Of a stretch of DNA of 35,601 nt, positions 1 to 6,444 are shown in pieces (the stretch's first letter is position 1; every line of letters starts with the position of its first letter). A program made the translations under genes and the position numbers. A model generated the notes under the pieces. The model was not told where the DNA came from. It worked only from the letters and a program-made list of their open reading frames with translations, and searched no databases. The DNA comes from a virus: IMG/VR virus record IMGVR_UViG_3300025889_000411, positions 1-35,601 of that record. One strand, 5' to 3'.

Positions 1-142
1 TGCTGAAGCAGAAGCGGCTAAGAACAAACCAGCACCGGATGATCCTGAAGGCGCAAAAGCGCACCAAACTGCGCTTGAGCAAGCGTTTAACATCGTCATG
101 CAGCGCAAACAAATGCGCGACATGGAGCGTGAACTCAAAGAT
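1..142. repeat. Terminal repeat, copy 1 (equivalent to 35460-35601)
   Basis: Bases 1-126 are identical to 35460-35585. The last 16 bases differ at 127, 133, 136 and 142, all third codon positions and all synonymous. This is most simply the overlap left when a circular or permuted phage contig is cut, not a biological repeat. The differences suggest two co-occurring strains met at the contig ends. Confidence 0.9.
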
Positions 143-379
143 ATGTTCACGATGAAGGGCGAGTTGGCGCTCTACCAAGAACTATGTGCAGAACGCCAGC
201 GAATTATTGGTGTTGAAGATGACGCGCGTCGTGAAGCAATTCGTCAGGCTCGATTAGAAAAAGACATTGCCGAACGTAGGGCTAAAGAAAAGCAAGAGGC
301 CATCGAATTAGCGACGGTTGTGTTCTTTTTGATGGTCGCAATGGGTGCGATTTTGTGGTTCTTAATTGAGGTGATGTGA
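1..379 (+). CDS. C-terminal part of a 177-residue phage membrane protein (5' part at the window end)
   Basis: The frame is open from base 2 and continues the gene that starts at 35305. Joining the two ends across the repeat gives 177 residues. The visible part is highly charged (many K, R, E) and probably helical or coiled-coil. It ends in one hydrophobic segment of about 20 residues (ELATVVFFLMVAMGAILWFL), so it looks like a C-terminally anchored inner-membrane protein. It overlaps the next gene by 4 bases and lies in the lysis block, between a small one-TM protein and a 3TM-type holin. A role in lysis is an inference from position only. I do not recognise a named family. Confidence 0.8.
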   Translation, partial: AEAEAAKNKPAPDDPEGAKAHQTALEQAFNIVMQRKQMRDMERELKDMFTMKGELALYQELCAERQRIIGVEDDARREAIRQARLEKDIAERRAKEKQEAIELATVVFFLMVAMGAILWFLIEVM

Positions 380-882
380 TGCTATCTCTAGTCTCTACAG
401 TTGTTTCCTTTTTAATGGGCGGTTTGCCTAATATTTTGAATTTCTTCCAAGATCGTGCCGACAAAAAACACGAACTTGAAATGGCGCAATTGCAAATTCA
501 GCGCGAGTTAGAACTAAAGAAAGCAGGACTTGAGATTGAGGAACGCATTGCCCACATCCAAACCGAACAAATTCAAATTAACGCTGATGTAACTAATGCA
601 CAAACTGCTGTGCAGGAACGACAGGCTTTATACAACCATGACATCGAAACCGCGCGCGGTGCTAGTCAATGGGTTGTTAATGCGCGCGCAATGGTGCGAC
701 CGGGCATCACTTATGGCATGTTTTTATTGCTTGTTTTTGTGGACGCGTTTGGTTTTTATTATGCTTGGAAAACAGGCGTAGCGTTTGACATCGCTTTAGA
801 CCAGTTATGGGATGATGATTCTCAGATTGTGTTTGCATCCATCATTTCATTCTATTTTGGCGGTCAGGCTTTCAAAAAGTGA
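376..882 (+). CDS. Holin, 3TM (gene-transfer-release type) family
   Basis: 168 residues. A hydrophobic N-terminal segment (about 1-24) is followed by a long charged helical region (25-105). After that come two membrane segments, about 112-133 (starting after MVRPG) and about 148-164, ending in FYFGGQAFKK. The RP motif before the second membrane segment and the F(W/Y)FG ending are the features I associate with the 3TM holin family (GTA_holin_3TM). It would form the inner-membrane lesion that lets the lysozyme encoded just downstream reach the wall. The ATG overlaps the previous stop by 4 bases, and the next gene starts inside its stop codon, so the block is translationally coupled. Confidence 0.8.
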   Translation: MMLSLVSTVVSFLMGGLPNILNFFQDRADKKHELEMAQLQIQRELELKKAGLEIEERIAHIQTEQIQINADVTNAQTAVQERQALYNHDIETARGASQWVVNARAMVRPGITYGMFLLLVFVDAFGFYYAWKTGVAFDIALDQLWDDDSQIVFASIISFYFGGQAFKK

Positions 883-1322
883 AAGTTAGTCAACGTGCGC
901 TTGACGCAATCAAGCACCACGAAGGCGTAAGAACTAAGCCCTACCAGGACGCAATTGGTTTGTGGACGGTGGGTGTTGGGCATTTAATCGGTGACGGTAA
1001 AACGCTGCCTGACGCTTGGAATCGTGTTTTAACAATGAAAGAAGTAGATGAAATACTTAGCGCCGATCTTGATCGCTTTGAGCGCGGTGTGGCTCGAATG
1101 TGCCCTACTGGCCTTACTCAAGGGCGGTTTGACGCATTGGTTAGCATTAGCTTCAATTTTGGGCTAGGCACGCTTCAACGCTCCAGCATCCGTATGCGGC
1201 ACAATCGCGGCGATTTTGAGGGCGCGGCAAACGCATTTTTGCTATACACAAAGGCTGGCGGCAAAGTGCTTAAAGGGCTGGTTACGCGTCGTAATACCGA
1301 GCGCGCCCTATATTTGTCATAA
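879..1322 (+). CDS. Endolysin: GH24 (T4/lambdoid-type) lysozyme
   Basis: 147 residues. It cleaves the MurNAc-GlcNAc bond of peptidoglycan. The catalytic triad is visible as E15, D24 and T30 (HHEG, YQDAIGLWTVGVGH), with the same 9 and 6 residue spacing as T4 lysozyme E11-D20-T26. The C-terminal half has the usual helices (ALVSISFNFG, GLVTRRNTERALY). The start is GTG, overlapping the holin TGA as GTGA. There is no signal peptide or N-terminal membrane anchor, so release should depend on the holin. It is the last gene of the rightward late block before the terminator at 1378. Confidence 0.95.
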   Translation: MKVSQRALDAIKHHEGVRTKPYQDAIGLWTVGVGHLIGDGKTLPDAWNRVLTMKEVDEILSADLDRFERGVARMCPTGLTQGRFDALVSISFNFGLGTLQRSSIRMRHNRGDFEGAANAFLLYTKAGGKVLKGLVTRRNTERALYLS

Positions 1323-1375
1323 TCTGCTACACTTTAACCGTCCGTCTCCCCTTGCGGACTTCTTCCTCTGAGCTT

Positions 1376-1612
1376 TTAGCCCCGCTGGTCGGGGCTATTT
1401 TTTTTGAGTTGCGCGATCTTGCGGTCAAGATACCAACGTGCTTTTTCAAGGTCTTGTAGCGGATTGCCTTTGTGCTTATAGCGCGCTAAATATTTCAGCG
1501 TAGTCCAAATGTGCGGATCGTCAGCCGCCCAATCCTCAAGCACGTCAATCACTTCAAACCGCCCCATCGTGTAATGTGGTGGCTTGTTTACCATGTCGTG
1601 TTTATTTGACAC
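1376..1612 (-). CDS. DUF3310 protein (T7 gp1.7-like)
   Basis: 78 residues. The sequence has the DUF3310 hallmarks: NKPPHY near the start, then VIDVLEDW, then KYLARYKHKGN and DLEKARWYLDRKI. T7 gp1.7 of this family is linked to nucleotide phosphorylation and ddT sensitivity; whether this short protein does the same is not known. It is the last gene of the leftward early operon. Its start overlaps the end of the upstream gene by 11 bases. Confidence 0.85.
   Translation of the reverse strand: MSNKHDMVNKPPHYTMGRFEVIDVLEDWAADDPHIWTTLKYLARYKHKGNPLQDLEKARWYLDRKIAQLKKNSPDQRG
1378..1405 (+). terminator. Intrinsic terminator ending the rightward late operon
   Basis: A perfect 7-bp stem AGCCCCG (1378-1384) / CGGGGCT (1390-1396) with a 5-base loop is followed by an A and eight Ts. 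It sits 55 bases after the lysozyme stop. The T run is only on the plus side, so it should stop rightward transcripts. The last codon of the convergent minus-strand gene overlaps the stem foot. A weaker dyad GTCCG/CGGAC lies just upstream near 1339-1360. Confidence 0.9.
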
Positions 1613-1829
1613 GTTTAGTCACTCCACGCCAATATTCGTCGGGGGCGCAACGCGTGCCTAGCACCTTTGTTTCTTTTGCTGCTTCTGCTGGCGTTTCTGC
1701 ACCGCTATACCAAAACCCATCCTTAAACTTACGAAACCACTGGCTCTCATAGTCCACCTTACCCACTTGTATTTGGTAGACACCGTTGCGTACTGGATGC
1801 TGCGCGTAGTGAAACCAATCGCTATACAT
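1602..1829 (-). CDS. Small phage protein of unknown function, 75 aa
   Basis: I chose the ATG at 1829 rather than the longer frame up to 1880. It has a good AAGGGG ribosome binding site 5 bases upstream, and the longer version would overrun the 57-residue gene. The product is rich in aromatic residues (MYSDWFHYAQHPVRNGVYQ, FKDGFWYSG), reminiscent of small phage proteins with a compact beta fold. No family is recognised. It sits in the leftward early operon between DUF3310 and a 57-residue gene, overlapping both. Confidence 0.7.
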   Translation of the reverse strand: MYSDWFHYAQHPVRNGVYQIQVGKVDYESQWFRKFKDGFWYSGAETPAEAAKETKVLGTRCAPDEYWRGVTKRVK

Positions 1830-1995
1830 TGTTGCCCCTTTTGTATTTTGCTTCCATCTCTCGGATGTCCATCGCGGCATCGGCTACGCCGTGCCAATCT
1901 TCTTGTTCAATCTTGACCTGCATATATTCAATCAATACGCGCTTTTGACGCATGTATTGGTTGTGCCTAAACGTATCAAATTCCTCTGTAGACAT
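1822..1995 (-). CDS. Small helical phage protein, 57 aa
   Basis: A short frame starts at ATG 1995 (MSTEEFDTF) and stops at TAG 1822-1824. It reads through EYMQVKIEQEDWHGVADAA and ends REMEAKYKRGNNV. The pattern of a helix, then E-x-W-H-G-V-x-D-A-A, recurs in many small phage early proteins as far as I recall, all of unknown function. AAGG lies ahead of the start. It overlaps the gene on each side by a few bases, as expected of this operon. Confidence 0.75.
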   Translation of the reverse strand: MSTEEFDTFRHNQYMRQKRVLIEYMQVKIEQEDWHGVADAAMDIREMEAKYKRGNNV

Positions 1996-2287
1996 TTTTT
2001 GGCCTTTTGCGTCGAGTTTGTTCTATTATTTTTTTACATTCAATACACCATGAATTTAACGCGCCTGTAGGTAACTTAGCAAACTCATGTGCTTTTTTGG
2101 GTTTGCGGCAGTTAGAACACACCTTTTCATCTGCGCGCCGTTCCGGTTCTCCCAATTCGCGTATGCGTCGCGGGCTTTCTTGCCAGCGAATCGGCAAATC
2201 AAGTGCAGACGTGTAGAACACTACCCACCACGGATAGCCGCGATCTTGGAACGGTTTAGATTTGTCTTTATCCACCGTTTTTCTCAC
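1976..2287 (-). CDS. Small zinc-ribbon-like protein, 103 aa
   Basis: Four cysteines form a C57-x2-C60 and C81-x2-C84 pair with 20 residues between, which suggests one structural zinc site. The C-terminus is basic (KKIIEQTRRKRPKN), so nucleic acid binding is plausible. The N-terminal half (PFQDRGYPWWVVFYTSALDLP) is not known to me. The start is GTG at 2287, overlapping the upstream gene by 20 bases with only a weak ribosome site. A GTG at 2275 is an alternative. Function unknown; a small regulator or HNH-like remnant are guesses only. Confidence 0.65.
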   Translation of the reverse strand: MRKTVDKDKSKPFQDRGYPWWVVFYTSALDLPIRWQESPRRIRELGEPERRADEKVCSNCRKPKKAHEFAKLPTGALNSWCIECKKIIEQTRRKRPKNVYRGI

Positions 2288-2501
2288 GTTCTTTTAACAT
2301 TGCATCTGCCATTTTGTAGGCGCGCAATGCGTAAGTATCGTATTCACGAACATTCATTTCCGTTGCGGCTTCGCCTTGCATCATTTTTGCCGCAAAATAG
2401 TCGCGTAACGTCATATGAAATACGCTATTTTTAGGCGTTATTTCATTTAGCGATTGCATAAAAGTTAAGTATTCTTCAGCAGATAATTTGTCGGTACTCA
2501 T
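2268..2501 (-). CDS. Conserved small phage early protein, 77 aa
   Basis: The ATG at 2501 is chosen because AAGGA lies 6 bases upstream; the frame is open further, to 2534. The middle, MTLRDYFAAKMMQGE, followed by a helix (YALRAYKMADAMLKEREK), is a pattern I recognise from many phage and prophage proteins of unknown function. Probably a soluble helical protein. Early operon member. Confidence 0.75.
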   Translation of the reverse strand: MSTDKLSAEEYLTFMQSLNEITPKNSVFHMTLRDYFAAKMMQGEAATEMNVREYDTYALRAYKMADAMLKEREKNGG

Positions 2502-2530
2502 AATTTTCCTTTTTCTCCAAAACCGCGCAA

Positions 2531-2827
2531 TCACTTTGCTACGCGCATCATCGGTTTACCTTGTTGTGCAAGGTACTGGTTCCACGTCTTACGCACATCG
2601 GTTTCTGCTGCCTTTGTTGGCACCCAACCGCCGCGTTGCTCAATGTAATACTTTTTGCGGCTGCGTAGATACTGGCGAGCATCTTCCATTCTGCGCGCTT
2701 GTTCAGCGTTGTATACGATGGGGATGTGGCGGTAATTCATTACATCCACATAGTCATTGTTTGGATCAATGTAATTAAACCGCATCAAAATGTGTTCAAC
2801 GTGCATTTTCAATTTAGCTAGGCTCAT
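2531..2827 (-). CDS. Unknown phage protein, 98 aa
   Basis: I place the start at ATG 2827 (MSLAKLKMHVEHIL); the frame is open to 2866, but that would overlap the lipoprotein gene. The ribosome site is poor (GTGAGAA). The protein is basic and tyrosine-rich with a long central helix (NAEQARRMEDARQYLRSRKKYY). No motif that I can name and no membrane segment. It lies between the lipoprotein and the 77-residue gene in the early operon. Confidence 0.65.
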   Translation of the reverse strand: MSLAKLKMHVEHILMRFNYIDPNNDYVDVMNYRHIPIVYNAEQARRMEDARQYLRSRKKYYIEQRGGWVPTKAAETDVRKTWNQYLAQQGKPMMRVAK

Positions 2828-2834
2828 GGTTTTC

Positions 2835-3074
2835 TCACTTAAATTTAGGAACGCAAGTAATGTCAATTACGACAGGAATAAATTGCTCTCCCACCTTGCG
2901 TTTAGCATTGACCACCACAGCACGCATACCAGCAGATTCACATTCATTGGTCGCTGTGATGATCTCTGACCGGCTCATCGTGTAAGACTGCTTGTCCACG
3001 ATCAGTTCGGTTTCGGGTGTCATACTTTTGCATCCAGTTGCAAGTAAAGCACAAAGCATCATAACGCGTTTCAT
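2835..3074 (-). CDS. Small phage lipoprotein, 79 aa
   Basis: Starts at ATG 3074 with AAGGA upstream; the longer frame to 3155 runs over the neighbouring small gene. The N-terminus is a short type II signal: MKRVMMLCALLATGCKS, with a lipobox-like LATGC that would make C15 the lipidated residue. The mature part is about 65 residues, predicted mixed fold, with two more cysteines near the middle and end (TNECESAG, DITCVPKF) that could form a disulfide. It lies in the early operon, away from the lysis genes, so it is unlikely to be an Rz1-type spanin. A superinfection-exclusion role is possible but is only an inference. Confidence 0.75.
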   Translation of the reverse strand: MKRVMMLCALLATGCKSMTPETELIVDKQSYTMSRSEIITATNECESAGMRAVVVNAKRKVGEQFIPVVIDITCVPKFK

Positions 3075-3076
3075 AA

Positions 3077-3214
3077 TTAAAAATCCTTGTAGTCTTTTTT
3101 GCGCTGCGAAAAAGTGATGAGGCTTAGACTTGCGATTAAGATCAAGCATGACCATGCGACCACGCCGCTTAATGCAAAAAACATGATTGCTACATAGATA
3201 AATGTGTCAGACAT
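3077..3214 (-). CDS. Tiny single-pass membrane protein, 45 aa
   Basis: The frame runs from ATG 3214 to TAA 3077 and encodes MSDTFIYVAIMFFALSGVVA followed by more hydrophobic residues and a basic end (SQRKKDYKDF). It is essentially one or two short membrane helices with a positive C-terminus. An AGGGG site lies upstream. It overlaps the end of the nuclease gene by 8 bases and stops 2 bases before the lipoprotein start, so the two are probably co-translated. Function unknown. Confidence 0.65.
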   Translation of the reverse strand: MSDTFIYVAIMFFALSGVVAWSCLILIASLSLITFSQRKKDYKDF

Positions 3215-4325
3215 TTTTTCTACCCCTTTTTGGTTTAATCACTGGTTGTAAATCTTCAACGGTTGCCCACGGCAAGTCATCCTTCATGCCATCAAACACG
3301 CTTGCCCCAAACTCTTTTTTGAATTCATCAACCACCTTGTCACCCAACATTTCCTTTGCAGCGCAATCGGTGATTTCCTGACTGCTATACGCTGGCTGCG
3401 TAAACTCTTTACCTGTCAGTTTGTTTTTATAAGTGAGCAGGTTGTTGGATGACGCGTCCATCAATTCAGCAAAGCGACCTAGCAGTTGCGGGATGTGTCT
3501 GTGCTGTTCACAGGCTTTACGCTGTGCCCCAACATCCAAGTCAATATTTCGCTCGGCGCACGACCATCGAGCGTTCCCATCCATCTCCGCAGTCGAATGG
3601 CAGCAGGTTCGGCAATTGACCGCTGGCGCTTCAGTGCCGTGACATTGCTCCTTGAAATCGCAGAACTTACACACAAACGCGTCCGCAGTATCCCCGATTG
3701 GGATTGCGGGTTCTGTCGCAGATACGATACGCGCGGCGCGGGCAAGAAATTTATTCGCTGCGGCTTTGTCATAGTTAATTCTTTCCACATAAATATCGTC
3801 ATTGTCTTTATTGACCACGATGTACGCAGCGCGGCTTAACTCAAACTGGTGCATGTAAACCTGCATCTGCGCCCAGTGCTGCGGTTTGGACTTTTCCACA
3901 CCATTTTTTTGCAACGCGGCAAATGATTTGGCATTGGATGTTTTGAACTCCAGCACATGCCATGTTTCGGGCGCTTCGGGCAATCCAACGCCCGCGCCGT
4001 CCATGCTGCCGCCAAAATGCCCACCAATCGCGCTAAAACGGTGCTGGTTGCCATCTTCGTCCTTGTCTGATACTTCTACCCCAATGGCACGCAAATCAGC
4101 GACTATGCGCGATTCCTGTTGATTGCCGGTATCAAACAAACGCAGCATCCGACCGTCAAAATTGCGTTCTTTAGCCCAACGAAACGACAGCCACAAGTAG
4201 CGGTCGCAATCGTAACCGATCAGGCTGGCCCCCAAATGGGGCCGCCCGCCCCGCTCGGCGTTTTTCTCATACTGACGAAAAATGGCCTCGCGGGTTGAGT
4301 GTTGTGATGCGGGCAGCGTAGCCAT
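3207..4325 (-). CDS. RecB-like PD-(D/E)XK exonuclease with Cas4/AddB-type cysteine cluster
   Basis: 372 residues. The nuclease core shows D109 (GSMDG) and E126-x-K128 (LEFKTS), the PD-(D/E)XK triad, followed by Q149-HWAQMQVYMHQF, a typical RecB motif helix. C40 (YDCDRYLW) together with C219-x2-C222-x5-C228 matches the spacing of the 4Fe-4S cluster in Cas4 and AddB nucleases. A second cysteine group follows (C238, C241, C242, C256), probably a zinc knuckle. It likely resects DNA ends for the recombination pair encoded upstream (Sak4-type ATPase, DUF669). The ATG overlaps the DUF669 stop as TAATG. Function by family and context; polarity is not known. Confidence 0.85.
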   Translation of the reverse strand: MATLPASQHSTREAIFRQYEKNAERGGRPHLGASLIGYDCDRYLWLSFRWAKERNFDGRMLRLFDTGNQQESRIVADLRAIGVEVSDKDEDGNQHRFSAIGGHFGGSMDGAGVGLPEAPETWHVLEFKTSNAKSFAALQKNGVEKSKPQHWAQMQVYMHQFELSRAAYIVVNKDNDDIYVERINYDKAAANKFLARAARIVSATEPAIPIGDTADAFVCKFCDFKEQCHGTEAPAVNCRTCCHSTAEMDGNARWSCAERNIDLDVGAQRKACEQHRHIPQLLGRFAELMDASSNNLLTYKNKLTGKEFTQPAYSSQEITDCAAKEMLGDKVVDEFKKEFGASVFDGMKDDLPWATVEDLQPVIKPKRGRKNV

Positions 4326-4804
4326 TACTTTTTAGCCCACGGCGCGGCTTTTTTGGTCGCAACTTGCTGAACAGCGGCTTGCACCTTTGCCACGCCCACC
4401 GCATCGCCTTCGGCTGCATACCCCTTGATGCGATTGGTCATATCGCCAGTTTGGGTATTCTTTTCTTGACCCACGTCAATCAGAAGCGGAATGTCGTGCA
4501 GTTCCTCTGATTCCTCGACTTGTTCTAGCCCCAAACAATGGCAGATTGCCGACAACTCACGCTGTGCAATTTCTTCTGCCGTTTTATTTGGGTTAGACAA
4601 GTTTAGACGCGCCCACACCTTACGACCGATGTGGGTAGGGCCGAGAATGTCAAACGTCAACTGTAGATATTGCCCTGTGCCCGCCTTTGTTGTTTTCATT
4701 TCTGAATCAACAATCATCGCTGAGTAGCGACCTACAGGAATTGCATCAAATGATTTGGTTTCTTGTGGTTCGATTGCTGCGGCGTTAAAGTTTAATGTTG
4801 CCAT
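4325..4804 (-). CDS. DUF669 protein, probable ssDNA-binding/recombination accessory
   Basis: 159 residues. N-terminal half: IPVGRYSAMIVDSEMK then GQYLQLTFDILGP, GRKVWARLNL, a beta-rich pattern typical of DUF669. The C-terminal tail is alanine-rich and basic and ends APWAKK. DUF669 genes sit beside RecA-like or annealing genes in many phages and are thought to bind DNA. Here it lies directly between the Sak4-type ATPase and the nuclease, supporting a role in recombination. Start ATG 4804. Confidence 0.8.
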   Translation of the reverse strand: MATLNFNAAAIEPQETKSFDAIPVGRYSAMIVDSEMKTTKAGTGQYLQLTFDILGPTHIGRKVWARLNLSNPNKTAEEIAQRELSAICHCLGLEQVEESEELHDIPLLIDVGQEKNTQTGDMTNRIKGYAAEGDAVGVAKVQAAVQQVATKKAAPWAKK

Positions 4805-4834
4805 TTTTGTTTCCTTTTCGGTTGGTTGGTAGTT

Positions 4835-5572
4835 TTACTTCTTGCTGCCAGTCGCTATGCCTTCAATAAACGCATCCCACGATAGCGCCAGCGTGTCATG
4901 TAAGGCATAACGATTTTTTGCTAGATATGCAGGTTTCTCTGCGGTATACATCACACGCTCGCCAGTGCTAATGCCGCGAGATACTTTTGCATTGAAACCC
5001 ACATCAGATTGCTTAACGATAGTTTTGTAATTTGCGAAGAACACGCAATCACACCACTCTTGCACCAACGCGCTTGAGCGCGCTTGGAGTTTTGGTTGGT
5101 AGCGGTCATATGGCTCAACTTCGGGTGAATCAAAACGCTTGATCTCGCAGTGTGCAAGCAGGATGGTAGCCATCCCCTGTGCGCGCAATACGTTTAGCAT
5201 GTCGAGAATCTCGCGCCACTTGTCCGATGCAATGACCGCGCCCTTGCCGTAGGCTAGATCTTTTGCATCGTATTCACTGTTAATTTGTTCCCAAATCAGA
5301 TTGTCTAACCAGTCAAGGCTATCAATTACAACGGTCGAGAAATCGTGTTTGCCTGTGAGCGCTTGAAGCGCCTCATGTACATCAATGACTGATTTCGCCA
5401 GTGGGAAATGGTCGACTTCCAATTGCCCCAAACCATCCTCTGTTTGCACAAAGATTGGTGATGGCGCGCCTGCGGCAAATGTGGTCTTACCGATGCCGTG
5501 TGGTGCGTACAACATTACGCGCGGTGGCAGTAGGTCGGTGTTCTTTTTGATTGCTTGTAAATTGATAGCCAT
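4835..5572 (-). CDS. RecA-fold ATPase, Sak4-like (AAA_24)
   Basis: 245 residues. Walker A APHGIGKTT (23-31), Walker B VVIDSLDW (81-88), and a later LLAHCEIKRF strand with a polar end, the order seen in single-domain RecA-like phage proteins (AAA_24, Sak4). Sak4 proteins catalyse strand annealing and exchange together with a phage ssDNA-binding protein. The next genes, DUF669 and an Fe-S nuclease, would supply that partner and the resection activity. The start ATG 5572 has AGAGGGG upstream. It lacks the DNA-binding C-terminal domain of full RecA. Confidence 0.85.
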   Translation of the reverse strand: MAINLQAIKKNTDLLPPRVMLYAPHGIGKTTFAAGAPSPIFVQTEDGLGQLEVDHFPLAKSVIDVHEALQALTGKHDFSTVVIDSLDWLDNLIWEQINSEYDAKDLAYGKGAVIASDKWREILDMLNVLRAQGMATILLAHCEIKRFDSPEVEPYDRYQPKLQARSSALVQEWCDCVFFANYKTIVKQSDVGFNAKVSRGISTGERVMYTAEKPAYLAKNRYALHDTLALSWDAFIEGIATGSKK

Positions 5573-5583
5573 GTGTTTCCCCT

Positions 5584-5661
5584 CTAGGTAGTTAGTTCGA
5601 TGATTGTGAGTGAGACTAAAACTACGACTGCAAAAATTACAACTAAACGGTCAGCGTTCAT
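5584..5661 (-). CDS. Tiny membrane peptide, 25 aa
   Basis: ATG 5661 to TAG 5584-5586 encodes MNADRLVVIFAVVVLVSLTI then IELTT: one transmembrane helix and almost nothing else. It has a strong GAGGG site at good spacing, overlaps the end of the upstream gene by 11 bases and ends 11 bases before the Sak4-type gene. The ribosome site and packing argue that it is translated; size alone does not prove it. Confidence 0.5.
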   Translation of the reverse strand: MNADRLVVIFAVVVLVSLTIIELTT

Positions 5662-5866
5662 TCAAAACCCTCTCATAAAAATTGATTTTTATTATTAGGT
5701 CGACAATCACTTCTGAACAATAAAGTTCAAACAAACCTGTGTTATGCGGTTTTTGATCTTGCGGAAATTGAGCAATCATTTTTGATATTCGTTTTTGTGT
5801 AGTTTGTGCTGCTCTTAATGCTTTTTTGTAATTCTTAATTTTTGTTTTAATCTTGCGAACATTCAT
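5651..5866 (-). CDS. Small basic phage protein, 71 aa
   Basis: N-terminal third is very lysine/arginine-rich (VRKIKTKIKNYKKALRAAQ); the rest is a predicted helix ending NFYERVLNER. It may bind nucleic acid or form a coil. The ATG overlaps the upstream stop as ATGA, and GGAAG lies upstream. Second gene of the leftward operon. Family unknown. Confidence 0.65.
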   Translation of the reverse strand: MNVRKIKTKIKNYKKALRAAQTTQKRISKMIAQFPQDQKPHNTGLFELYCSEVIVDLIIKINFYERVLNER

Positions 5867-6138
5867 TGTTTGATCTTCCGCATTTGTTTTTCTAAATGCA
5901 AGACATTCGCTTGCGCGGTGATTGCTTTGAACGCAGCGATTTGACCGTCAATGCTTTTGTAGCCATCAACGTTGGTAAGACGGTCGATTTCTATTTCTGC
6001 TGCGACTAACGCGTCGAGTGCGCGCTGTGCGTCATCCAGTTGTTCCTGTAACGCATCCAGCATTGCTTTGCGTTGAGCACGCTGAATCTCATGCTGAATT
6101 TCGGCGTTGATTAATTGGTTGAATTCATCAATTGTCAT
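5863..6138 (-). CDS. First gene of the leftward early operon: coiled-coil protein, 91 aa
   Basis: I start it at ATG 6138 (MTIDEFNQLINAEIQ). AAGGA at 6146-6150 is ideally placed, and the longer frame to 6225 would begin inside the promoter. Almost the whole protein is predicted helix (ALQEQLDDAQRALDALVAAE), likely a coiled coil. It starts about 50 bases after the predicted transcription start of the leftward promoter. No family recognised; first-gene position would suit an immediate-early host-takeover or regulatory role, which is speculation. Confidence 0.7.
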   Translation of the reverse strand: MTIDEFNQLINAEIQHEIQRAQRKAMLDALQEQLDDAQRALDALVAAEIEIDRLTNVDGYKSIDGQIAAFKAITAQANVLHLEKQMRKIKQ

Positions 6139-6176
6139 GGTCGGTTCCTTGTTAGGTCGGTTGTTTAAAAAAACAG

Positions 6177-6204
6177 TTGCAGTGCTGCTGGAACCCAATA
6201 TACT
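6177..6204 (+). promoter_or_regulatory. Rightward sigma70-type promoter for cro-like gene
   Basis: TTGCAG (6177-6182), a 16-base spacer, and TATACT (6199-6204). Transcription would begin near 6211 and leave a leader of about 40 bases before the GTG start at 6253. The -10 box overlaps that of the leftward promoter. Confidence 0.65.
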
Positions 6205-6225
6205 GCAACTTTTCTTTCCGTGCAA
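6197..6225 (-). promoter_or_regulatory. Leftward sigma70-type promoter for the early operon
   Basis: On the minus strand: TTGCAC (complement of 6220-6225), exactly 17 bases, then TATATT (complement of 6197-6202). The start would be near 6190, about 50 bases before the first gene at 6138. Its -35 box is part of a TGCAAC repeat, so it can be repressed by whatever binds there. Confidence 0.7.
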
Positions 6226-6252
6226 CTTTTTTTGCTTTTGGGGTACAACATA

Positions 6253-6444
6253 GTGAAAACATCAGACGCAGTGCAACATTTCGGTGGGCGTAGGCAGTTA
6301 GCGGAAGTTTTGGGGATTACCCGACAAGCGGTCGAGAAATGGGGGGTATATGTCGCAGAGGGCGCGGCGTACAAATTACAGCACTTGACAGGCGGCAGAT
6401 TGCGGGTAATTGAAGCCGCCTACCAAAAGAAACGGCGCAAGTAA
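6253..6444 (+). CDS. Cro-like repressor (P22 Cro family)
   Basis: 63 residues from GTG 6253; the frame is open back to 6220, but that start lies in the promoter. The order DAVQHFGGRRQLAEVLGI then TRQAVEKWG, VAEGAAYKLQ, LTGG and AAYQ follows P22 Cro nearly motif for motif. The helix-turn-helix is about residues 14-31. It would bind the TGCAAC boxes just upstream and repress its own and the leftward promoter. No CI-type partner or integrase is in the genome, so it may only time early gene shut-off in a lytic cycle. The next gene's ATG directly follows its TAA. Confidence 0.85.
   Translation: MKTSDAVQHFGGRRQLAEVLGITRQAVEKWGVYVAEGAAYKLQHLTGGRLRVIEAAYQKKRRK

Larger units (their letters stand above)
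6175..6230. promoter_or_regulatory. Operator-like cluster of TGCAAC boxes
   Basis: AGTTGCAGT (6175-6183) and ACTGCAACT (6202-6210) are a perfect 9-bp inverted repeat. TGCAACTTTT occurs at 6205-6214 and again at 6221-6230, 16 bases on. Another GTGCAAC is at 6271-6277 inside the Cro-like gene. These cover the -35 and -10 elements of both divergent promoters, so binding of the Cro-like protein here would affect both directions. Confidence 0.7.
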
